Below are positions 29,008-35,536 of a stretch of DNA of 35,536 bases, in pieces. The stretch is from an uncultured Roseburia sp. Lineage in GTDB: Bacteria; Bacillota; Clostridia; Lachnospirales; Lachnospiraceae. The stretch covers positions 1 through 35,536 of the forward strand of contig CAMAKU010000006.1 in the NCBI GenBank assembly GCA_945836255.1, in the 5' to 3' direction. Within the stretch, counting starts at the first letter, position 1. Each line of letters starts with the position of its first letter. A program made the translations under genes and the position numbers. Below the pieces are notes generated by a model, which was given only the letters and a program-made list of their open reading frames with translations, did not search any database and had not been told where the DNA came from.

Positions 29008-30057
29008 ATGAGTAAAAATATTGCGCTGATTACAGGGATTACCGGACAGGACGGAAGTTATTTGGCCGAGTTCTTATTAGAAAAGGGCTATGAGGTTCAC
29101 GGTATTGTCCGTCGGTCTTCTGTTTCGACGACAGAGCGAATCGATCATCTGATCGCACAGAATGCGGTTACACTTCATGATGGCGATTTGTCAGATTCGT
29201 CTAGTATTATCCGCATCGTGAATGAGGTGCGCCCCACCGAGATCTACAATCTGGCGGCGCAGAGTCATGTAGGCGTCAGCTTTGATGCAGCAGAATATAC
29301 CGGAGATGTGGATGCGATTGGCGTTCTCAGAATCTTAGAGGCGGTACATATGCTTGGAATGGACAAGACCTGCCGCATCTATCAGGCGTCCACTTCGGAG
29401 TTGTATGGCAAGGTAGAGGAGGTTCCCCAGAATGAGAACACACCATTTCATCCATACAGCCCCTATGCGGTTGCAAAGCAGTACGGTTTCTGGATGATGA
29501 AGGAATATCGCGAGGCATATGGCATGTTTGCCTGCAATGGTATTCTGTTTAACCATGAGTCCGAAAGACGCGGTGAGAATTTCGTTACACGTAAGATTAC
29601 ACTTGCCGCAGGGCGCATCGCTTGCGGTCTGCAGGATCATCTGGAACTGGGCAATCTGGATTCCCTTCGTGACTGGGGATATGCTAAGGATTACGTGGAA
29701 TGCATGTGGTTGATTTTGCAGCAGGATGAGCCGGATGACTATGTCATTGCTACCGGTGTACAGCATACCGTTCGTGAGTTTACGACCCTTGCTTTTGCCA
29801 ATGATGGTATTGAACTGGAGTGGAAGGGCGAAGGAATGGACGAAAAGGGATATGATAAGGCCACCGGAAAGATGCTTGTCTGTGTCAATCCTCAGTGGTT
29901 CCGTCCGACGGATGTGGTTAATCTGTGGGGAGATCCAACCAAGGCAAAGACAAAACTGGGTTGGAATCCGCAGAAGACGAGTTATGAGGAATTGTGCCGC
30001 ATCATGGCGCAGCACGATCTGGAACTGGCACGTCAGGAAGCAAAGTTACAGGCATAA
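29008..30057 (+). CDS. gmd: GDP-mannose 4,6-dehydratase
   Basis: ATG 29008 with AAGGAG seven nt upstream gives 349 residues; the longer track start (28945) runs through the promoter. The NADP-binding motif is [11 protein letters not shown] (10-20). The catalytic triad region is [16 protein letters not shown] (Thr129, Glu131) with PYAVAKQYG (Tyr153, Lys157). [15 protein letters not shown] is diagnostic of GMD. It converts GDP-D-mannose to GDP-4-keto-6-deoxy-D-mannose, the branch point to GDP-D-rhamnose and GDP-L-fucose. No fcl/GMER gene is visible, whereas an RMD-like SDR is. A hairpin follows. Confidence 0.96.
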   Translation: MSKNIALITGITGQDGSYLAEFLLEKGYEVHGIVRRSSVSTTERIDHLIAQNAVTLHDGDLSDSSSIIRIVNEVRPTEIYNLAAQSHVGVSFDAAEYTGDVDAIGVLRILEAVHMLGMDKTCRIYQASTSELYGKVEEVPQNENTPFHPYSPYAVAKQYGFWMMKEYREAYGMFACNGILFNHESERRGENFVTRKITLAAGRIACGLQDHLELGNLDSLRDWGYAKDYVECMWLILQQDEPDDYVIATGVQHTVREFTTLAFANDGIELEWKGEGMDEKGYDKATGKMLVCVNPQWFRPTDVVNLWGDPTKAKTKLGWNPQKTSYEELCRIMAQHDLELARQEAKLQA

Positions 30058-30079
30058 TTTTTATATACGAATTACTTAG

Positions 30080-30114
30080 GAATCGCCTGGAAGAATACCA
30101 GGCGATTCTGTTGT
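30080..30114 (+). terminator. Hairpin terminator after gmd
   Basis: GAATCGCCTGG (30080-30090), a 7-nt loop and CCAGGCGATTC (30098-30108) form a perfect 11-bp stem, but it is followed only by TGTTGT. Termination is probably partial, allowing readthrough into the acyltransferase genes, which lack a clear promoter. Confidence 0.6.
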
Positions 30115-30140
30115 AACGCAGGACGTACGGGAGAAAAGAG

Positions 30141-31250
30141 ATGTACGTAAACACGGCAGGAAAGGAACGGCAATCCAACTTTGAATTACTTCGCATCGTG
30201 TTAATGATTACCATACCGGTGTATCATTTGATGTTATATAACGGCGTTTTTTACATGGATTACCACAAAAATGTGGTCCCCGGGTTATTCTTGTCCAGTG
30301 GGGGCGCGATTACAGCGGACTATGCTTTTATTGCATTGACCGCATACTTTCTATTAGAATCGAAGAAGAAGCCGGTAATCCGGCGCTTGTTGGTTTTTCT
30401 GGCACAGGTCGCAACCCTGTATCTGATCCGATTTGTGGTTATTCGTGGATTGTGGGGATTTGATTCCGGCAACTGGTTTGTGGAAGATTACATATTGGGC
30501 GGGGCATGGTGGTTTGTGACACCATATATGATTTTACTGCTGACGTATCCGCTATTGAATCGCCTGTATGAAGCAATTTCGGAAAAGGCGCATGGACTGC
30601 TTTGTATCTTGCTGGGCATCTGGTTTGTGGTCAACGGCATTACTCTGTGCATGAACCTATTAAACGATCTGGTAGCATTTTTGTTTACCTATACGGTGAT
30701 GGCATTCTTGCGAAGGCATGATTACCGGCGATGGTTCTTAAAGACACAAAAGTGGCAGATGCTCTTCTTGTACCTGGTGGGATTCCTCCTGACTTTTTTG
30801 GTGTCATGGTATGTCAAACTGCCCGGTGTTCTGGCATCGGACGAGGTGGCAAATGAGGTTGTCAAGCATCTGATTGGCAAATACACGCCGTTACAATTTA
30901 TTATGGGACTTGCCGTATTCTTTTTATTCCGGGATCTGACTGTTCCACAATCAAAAACCATAAATACATTGGCACGCAGTGTGTTTTTTGTGTTTTTGCT
31001 TCATGAGACAGTGATGGGGGTCTATTGGTATTTTGGCTGGATCAATGGTCAGTATTCTTATTATTCGACGTCTTCCTTCTGGTTGTGGCTTGGGATTTAT
31101 GTGTGCAGTTGTCTGCTGGTGGGATTTGCGGTACAACAAATCTACGATCGCTTTTTGGCACCGCTTTGGCTGCGACTAATCGACTGGGTGTGTGCCAGAC
31201 CATGGATGGAGCGTATTGAGGAACGAATTTGGAGAGAAAAAGATATGTAG
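30141..31250 (+). CDS. Acyltransferase-3 family membrane protein (1 of 3)
   Basis: The 369-residue protein has about ten membrane helices and the acyltransferase-3 opening SNFELLRIVLMITIPVYHLMLYNG, with the conserved catalytic-region His29. A second marker is VFFVFLLHETVMGVYW late in the protein. Members O-acetylate or O-acylate sugars of surface polysaccharides, LPS, peptidoglycan or small molecules. The position after gmd suggests the glycan built here. GGGAGAAAAGAG precedes the ATG. The next gene starts inside its 3' end (22-nt overlap). Confidence 0.88.
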   Translation: MYVNTAGKERQSNFELLRIVLMITIPVYHLMLYNGVFYMDYHKNVVPGLFLSSGGAITADYAFIALTAYFLLESKKKPVIRRLLVFLAQVATLYLIRFVVIRGLWGFDSGNWFVEDYILGGAWWFVTPYMILLLTYPLLNRLYEAISEKAHGLLCILLGIWFVVNGITLCMNLLNDLVAFLFTYTVMAFLRRHDYRRWFLKTQKWQMLFLYLVGFLLTFLVSWYVKLPGVLASDEVANEVVKHLIGKYTPLQFIMGLAVFFLFRDLTVPQSKTINTLARSVFFVFLLHETVMGVYWYFGWINGQYSYYSTSSFWLWLGIYVCSCLLVGFAVQQIYDRFLAPLWLRLIDWVCARPWMERIEERIWREKDM

Positions 31251-32341
31251 CCATAGACTACGCAAAATTCATCATGGCTGTGCTGGTGGTTGCCATTCAT
31301 GTACAGCCATTTACAGGCGAGATCGCCTTTGTTTACAACAATATATTAGCGCGGATTGCGGATCCGCTATTTTTTGAAGTGACAGCCTTTTTGTTCTTTG
31401 AGAAAATCTTTGCCGCTTCAGAGGTAAAGACACGCAATATGCCCTGGCAGGTACTTGGAACTTATATGAAGAGGATTTTACAGTTGTATTTGGCGTGGTT
31501 TGTCATCTATTCGCCGGTGGTACTTCTGCGCACTTATAGTGAAGTTGTCACAGACGGTGTCCATGGCGGTAGGCTTCTCGGACAGATACTGCTGGCGTTG
31601 CTCCGTAAGTTTTGGCTCAGCGGGTTCTATGGGGCACTTTGGTTTTTGACCGCATTACTGTTGGCGATCCCCTTGACGTTTCTTGTTACAAAGTATCTGG
31701 GACCGCGCCTGTGCATCCTGTTGTCCGCGCCGTTGTTTCTGTTGACGGTGCTTCGGATGGAGTACAGCGCCCTCACAGATCACATGGCAATTGCAGATTA
31801 TGCGGATGCTCTGGTGGAAGGTGTGTTTGGCTGGTATGGCAATGGACTGACATACGGCTTTTTCTTTTGTGCCCTGGGAATGTGGGTGGCATGGAGACGT
31901 GAACAAAACAAGCAAGTGATTTCTTATAAAATGAGTATTATCTCCGTGGGAATTGGTCTGGTATGTCTGATTGTGGAAAGTTATGTGATACGCATCATGC
32001 AGTTGGGGCAGAGTTACGGCGCAATGTATTTCCTGATACCGGTCAGTTTTTTCCTGCTGTTGTTTCTTTTGGATGCGCCGATGGGGCAGTGTTTGTGGAA
32101 GACAGAGGACAAAAGAATGGAACATATGCAGATAAGTAAGCATTTGCGACAGGTGAGTGTCCTTATATTTACGATGCATTATGGCGTGATGGAACTATTA
32201 GAGTTTATGGCTTACCGATGTTTTCAGATGGAATGGAATCGGACGTTATTATATATAATGGTGCTTTTGATTACTATTCTAATGGCAGAAGGGATTTTGC
32301 GAGGGTCACAAAGAATTCGATGGATGCGATTCTTATACTAG
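31229..32341 (+). CDS. Acyltransferase-3 family membrane protein (2 of 3), TTG start
   Basis: The 370-residue protein starts YVAIDYAKFIMAVLVVAIHVQPFTG, the conserved family opening with His24. About ten membrane helices follow, ending QVSVLIFTMHYGVMELLEF. The TTG at 31229 follows GAGGAA five nt upstream and is needed because the first in-frame ATG (31274) would cut the catalytic helix. It is not a close copy of the neighbours, so it is likely specific for a different acceptor or acyl position. Confidence 0.85.
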   Translation: MERKRYVAIDYAKFIMAVLVVAIHVQPFTGEIAFVYNNILARIADPLFFEVTAFLFFEKIFAASEVKTRNMPWQVLGTYMKRILQLYLAWFVIYSPVVLLRTYSEVVTDGVHGGRLLGQILLALLRKFWLSGFYGALWFLTALLLAIPLTFLVTKYLGPRLCILLSAPLFLLTVLRMEYSALTDHMAIADYADALVEGVFGWYGNGLTYGFFFCALGMWVAWRREQNKQVISYKMSIISVGIGLVCLIVESYVIRIMQLGQSYGAMYFLIPVSFFLLLFLLDAPMGQCLWKTEDKRMEHMQISKHLRQVSVLIFTMHYGVMELLEFMAYRCFQMEWNRTLLYIMVLLITILMAEGILRGSQRIRWMRFLY

Positions 32342-32390
32342 GTGAAAGAAATCTAAGTTGCGAAAAAGATGGGAAAAGAATGATAAAATA

Positions 32391-33482
32391 ATGCGAGAAA
32401 AGAGAGATGAGATTACAGGGTTGCGAGGCCTGACAGCTTGCTTTATAGCATATATTTTTCACTACACGGAACTGTTTCATACAATGCCGGAAATCAACCC
32501 GGTACAAACGGCGGTTATGGGATTCCTGGCGCGATACAGTGTATGTATGTCAGAAGTGTTTTTTATGATTAGCGGAATGCTACTATATTTTTCCTACCAC
32601 AGCCGTATTGCGCAGGGCCACATTTCTTTCCGGGATTTTATGATCCCCAAAATGAAGAAAATATATCCAATGATGATGGTCACGGCGTTTGTGACGTGGG
32701 CACTGCAAAAAATAGGCTATGCGTTGTATGGATGTTATATTCTGCATCCGGAGGGAGCCCAGGTGCGAAACTCTTTTAAAGCATTGCTTGTATCTCTGTT
32801 GGGATTGCAGACAGGCTGGATATCGGATAATGATACTTTGGCGGTGAATGGACCGAGTTGGTTTATCAGTGTGTTTTTTGTCTGTTATGGGATTTATTAT
32901 GGTATTACTTATCTGGTAAAAAAAGATTGGCAGAGGAATCTTTGCTATGGCTTTGTAGTCCTACTGGGACTATTTTTAATGATACGGCCACTGGGGCTGC
33001 CGCTGCTGTATTGTACCAGTGGAAGGGGATATTTTAGTTTCTTTGTTGGCGTGCTTATGGCGCAGGCAATTGCGCGCGAAGATGAGCAGATGCGTCAGCG
33101 AAGGTGTGTGCAGATGGCGGTGGTGCTTGTCTGTGCCATTGTCCTAGCAGAAGCGCTGCCGGAGGTTAGAACGCTCGCTTATGTCAGCGCATTTGTCTGG
33201 CCGGCACTTGTGTATCTTGTTTACAATCAAAAAGTGTTGCGCCGTATTATGGGATGGAAACCATTTGTCTGGCTTGGCAACTTGTGCATGCCGATTTTTT
33301 TGTGGAACATGGCAACGGATGTTGCAATTGAATTGGGTAACCGTCTTTTTAAACTGGAGTTGGACTATGCAAATATTTGGATATGGATGCTGCATATCAT
33401 CCTATCGCTGGTGGTGGCATGGACGGCTGATAAAATAGATCAAAGGACGAGAAAGGGGTTCATTCATGGAAAAACTATCTAA
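32391..33482 (+). CDS. Acyltransferase-3 family membrane protein (3 of 3)
   Basis: From ATG 32391 the product is 363 residues: MREKRDEITGLRGLTACFIAYIFHYTEL, a standard acyltransferase-3 opening with GLRG and His24. About nine to ten membrane helices follow, with VNGPSWFISVFFVCYGIYY in the middle, another family hallmark. The alternative TTG at 32358 adds 11 charged residues and has AGGTGAAAG some distance upstream. RBS evidence is weak for both, so the start is uncertain. The stop overlaps the next gene by 17 nt. Confidence 0.84.
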   Translation: MREKRDEITGLRGLTACFIAYIFHYTELFHTMPEINPVQTAVMGFLARYSVCMSEVFFMISGMLLYFSYHSRIAQGHISFRDFMIPKMKKIYPMMMVTAFVTWALQKIGYALYGCYILHPEGAQVRNSFKALLVSLLGLQTGWISDNDTLAVNGPSWFISVFFVCYGIYYGITYLVKKDWQRNLCYGFVVLLGLFLMIRPLGLPLLYCTSGRGYFSFFVGVLMAQAIAREDEQMRQRRCVQMAVVLVCAIVLAEALPEVRTLAYVSAFVWPALVYLVYNQKVLRRIMGWKPFVWLGNLCMPIFLWNMATDVAIELGNRLFKLELDYANIWIWMLHIILSLVVAWTADKIDQRTRKGFIHGKTI

Positions 33483-34707
33483 GCAAAAAAGAATCCGGCG
33501 ATTTATGGTGATCCTGATCGTTTTGTCCTGTGCAATCTTTTTTTTGGATTACGATGAGCGTGTTCTACCATACAATTCCACAATTCTGGCATTTTCCTAT
33601 AAATATGGATTTATTTCCCGGGGTCTTGCAGGGACGATTTATCAGTGGTTGGATTCGTGGATTCCCGCGAATATGATTACCTATGAAGCGGTCTTATATT
33701 TTACATTGATTGTTACACTGTTATTTTATGTCTTATTTTTTGTGTTCTGTTATCAGTGTATGAAGCGGTGCCAGGAGAAGTATCTGGGAGAATTTCAGTA
33801 TGTCATTCTCTTTTATGCAGTGTTTGTGATCTCCATGTTTGCCTACAAACGGAACTTCGGCCGATTGGATATTTACCTGTTGGCGTTGACGATCATCGGT
33901 GTTATGTGTCTGATTGCCAAGCGGGCAGAATGGCTTGTGATACCGCTGTCAATCCTTTGCGTGATGTTTCATCAGGGTTATGTGTTTATGTTTTACAATG
34001 TGCTGCTGGCACTTTTGGTTTATCGAATCCTATCGGAAGAGACCAAGAAGAAACGTATCTATTACGCGGCGATTCTCGGGTTGAGTCTGGTGGGAACTTC
34101 GGCGCTGTTCCTATGGTTTGAGTTTTTCAGTCACACGGATGGTGCCCGCTATGTGGATGAGATCATCGCCAATGCCAAAGCCATGACAAAGCCCTTTAAT
34201 GGCATGGAATATCACGATACGCTGATCGACCATGAGATTCTTGGGATTGATTTAAGCGATATTGAATACCCCTATCGTGTCATGAACTGGATTGAACTGC
34301 CAGTATTTCTTCTGATGATATCGCCCTATATCGTGCTAGGCATCCAATTGTTCCGCAGAATCATAGCGGCGGCTGATACACGAATGGCAAAAGCGAACTA
34401 TTTCTTTCTTGCCATTGCAGCAGGAACGCTGTTGCCGCTCTTTTTGATGAAATGCGATTATGCCCGCTGGGTATTCGCGTTGATTTCCTACTACGCTCTG
34501 GTGCTGATGGCGCTGGTGGCCATGGGAGATGTGATTGTGACGACGGAACTCCATCGGCTGATGACGGAGGTCAGACAGAAGTACCCGTTTGCCATATTGC
34601 TGTTGCTCCTGTCGGCACTGCTGACACCTCTGTGGGATGTGCATATCAACGGATTACTGCGGGGATTCAGTAATCCGATCAATGAGACCTTTTTGCAGTT
34701 ATGGTGA
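33466..34707 (+). CDS. Multi-spanning membrane protein of unrecognised family, tandem copy A
   Basis: I do not recognise this 413-residue protein. It has about ten hydrophobic helices. Conserved-looking motifs shared with the next gene are YNSTILAFSYKYGFISRGLAGTIYQWLD, MITYEAVLYF, FGRLDIYLLAL, HQGYVFMF, SALFLWFEFFSH and HEILGIDL. Several contain charged or His residues in predicted loops, as seen in GT-C or polymerase-like enzymes, so a glycan-related role is possible. GAGAAAGGGG precedes the ATG inside the upstream acyltransferase gene, so expression is coupled to the acyltransferase run. No function is asserted. Confidence 0.85.
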   Translation: MEKLSKQKRIRRFMVILIVLSCAIFFLDYDERVLPYNSTILAFSYKYGFISRGLAGTIYQWLDSWIPANMITYEAVLYFTLIVTLLFYVLFFVFCYQCMKRCQEKYLGEFQYVILFYAVFVISMFAYKRNFGRLDIYLLALTIIGVMCLIAKRAEWLVIPLSILCVMFHQGYVFMFYNVLLALLVYRILSEETKKKRIYYAAILGLSLVGTSALFLWFEFFSHTDGARYVDEIIANAKAMTKPFNGMEYHDTLIDHEILGIDLSDIEYPYRVMNWIELPVFLLMISPYIVLGIQLFRRIIAAADTRMAKANYFFLAIAAGTLLPLFLMKCDYARWVFALISYYALVLMALVAMGDVIVTTELHRLMTEVRQKYPFAILLLLLSALLTPLWDVHINGLLRGFSNPINETFLQLW

Positions 34708-34742
34708 TTGGCAAGGGATTTAATACAAAGTAAGAGGTTCGT

Positions 34743-35536
34743 ATGGAAACACTTCAGGGAATAGAAAAAAAGAGATATCGACAATTTATCGCCTGCATGG
34801 CGGCGTTTGCTGTATTTTATTATCTACGCTATTTTAAACATGTCATGACAGAGTATAACACGACGCTGTTTGCCATGTCCTATGAGTACGGATTTATTTC
34901 CCGTGGTCTGCTGGGGACAATCTGGGCAGGGTTGGATTGGCTGCTGCCCATGGACCTGATGACCTATGAGGCGGTGTACTGGTTTAATTACATCATAACC
35001 ATCCTGTTCTATGTTCTCGTCATTGTTTTTCTCGGGAAATGTGTAAAAAAGGTGGCTGCCAGTCATCGGCGGAATATGTATTACATGGCAATTGCCTGCG
35101 CCATTTATTTCTTCCCCATGTTCTGGTCGGAAGAGATGTTTGGGCGCTTGGATGTGTATCTGTATCTGCTGACCTTTGTTTGTCTGTTCTGTCTGATGGA
35201 AGAGAAAGCGGAATGGCTGATTGTACCTATTGGTATCGTGTGTATGTGTATCCATCAGGGGTTTGTCTTCACCAATGCCAATCTGATCCTGGTGCCGCTT
35301 TTCTATAAGATACTCACAAGCGACGGAAAACGGCGCAGAAAATACATCGTGTTGTTTGCGTCCTTTTTCCTCACTATTTCGGCGCTGTTTTTGTATTTTG
35401 AATTTTTCAGTCATGGAAACGGAGCTGCGATTTATGATGATGTGGTGGCATCGGCAAAAGCACTCTCCGAGGACGGAGAGGGTTATAACAAATCCATTCT
35501 TAAACATGAAATATTAGGCGAGGATGTCTATGATTC
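34743..35536 (+). CDS. Multi-spanning membrane protein, tandem copy B (cut by the right edge; not in the ORF track)
   Basis: An open frame from ATG 34743 (RBS AAGAGG) runs without a stop to the window end, giving 264 visible residues: METLQGIEKKRYRQFIACMA and so on. It is homologous to copy A, with YNTTLFAMSYEYGFISRGLLGTIWAGLD, LMTYEAVYWF, FGRLDVYLYLL, HQGFVFTN, SALFLYFEFFSH and HEILGEDV in the same order. At least six membrane helices are visible. The track omits it because the stop lies outside. The two copies are diverged, suggesting an old duplication with separate roles rather than a recent repeat. Confidence 0.88.
   Translation, partial: METLQGIEKKRYRQFIACMAAFAVFYYLRYFKHVMTEYNTTLFAMSYEYGFISRGLLGTIWAGLDWLLPMDLMTYEAVYWFNYIITILFYVLVIVFLGKCVKKVAASHRRNMYYMAIACAIYFFPMFWSEEMFGRLDVYLYLLTFVCLFCLMEEKAEWLIVPIGIVCMCIHQGFVFTNANLILVPLFYKILTSDGKRRRKYIVLFASFFLTISALFLYFEFFSHGNGAAIYDDVVASAKALSEDGEGYNKSILKHEILGEDVYD

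Noticed and set aside
34824-35507. Minus-strand 227-aa ORF at the right edge
   Set aside because: Antisense shadow of the truncated membrane protein copy B. Its translation is His/Gln-rich, has no family features, and has no RBS.

Overview
The window looks like a chromosomal segment of a low-to-mid-GC Clostridia species, most likely a Lachnospiraceae (an inference from gene content and order, not from any marker search). Supporting signs are the gdpP-rplI-dnaB order, a clostridial 2[4Fe-4S] ferredoxin, a MecA adaptor, a sua5 / LMW-phosphatase-like / dCMP-deaminase run in front of a complete F-type ATP synthase operon, strong AGGAGG ribosome binding sites and consensus sigma-A-type promoters. 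No rRNA, tRNA, CRISPR array, insertion sequence or phage gene was seen.

Layout. (1) 1-519, minus strand: an HPr-like protein without any histidine and the start of an MsmX/UgpC-type sugar ABC transporter ATPase that runs off the left edge. (2) 757-5376, plus strand: gdpP (c-di-AMP phosphodiesterase), rplI, dnaB and a MerR-type regulator with its own promoter. (3) 5528-6922: a DUF1858 redox-disulfide protein (-), a ferredoxin (+) and mecA (-), with clear promoters and terminators. (4) 7133-9032: a Ser/Thr-kinase-like protein fused to a ParA/MinD-like domain whose P-loop lysine is replaced (GVGCTH), followed by an overlapping gene with the same unusual loop. I regard this as the most unusual signalling module here. 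(5) 9227-11777: two membrane-anchored cell-wall hydrolases (SH3-GH18 and Amidase_3). (6) 11817-13844: sua5, a low-molecular-weight phosphatase homologue that lacks the catalytic cysteine, and a dCMP deaminase. (7) 13903-21021: atpZ-atpI-atpBEFHAGDC, whose c subunit carries the residues of a Na+-binding ring, closed by a terminator.

(8) 21130 to the right edge: a cell-surface glycan region. It holds a DUF6020-like membrane protein, an EamA transporter, greA (reverse strand), a DPM1-like GT2 plus GtrA pair, a GDP-4-keto-6-deoxymannose-reductase-like SDR, a DUF6311-like membrane protein, GDP-mannose 4,6-dehydratase, three different acyltransferase-3 membrane proteins in a row, and two tandem homologous multi-spanning membrane proteins of a family I do not recognise. 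The second of these is cut by the window edge and is absent from the supplied ORF track. Together these genes suggest synthesis of a GDP-6-deoxyhexose (possibly GDP-D-rhamnose), polyprenyl-phosphate-sugar formation and flipping, extracytoplasmic glycosyl transfer and O-acylation of a surface polymer. That pathway is inference from families and neighbours.
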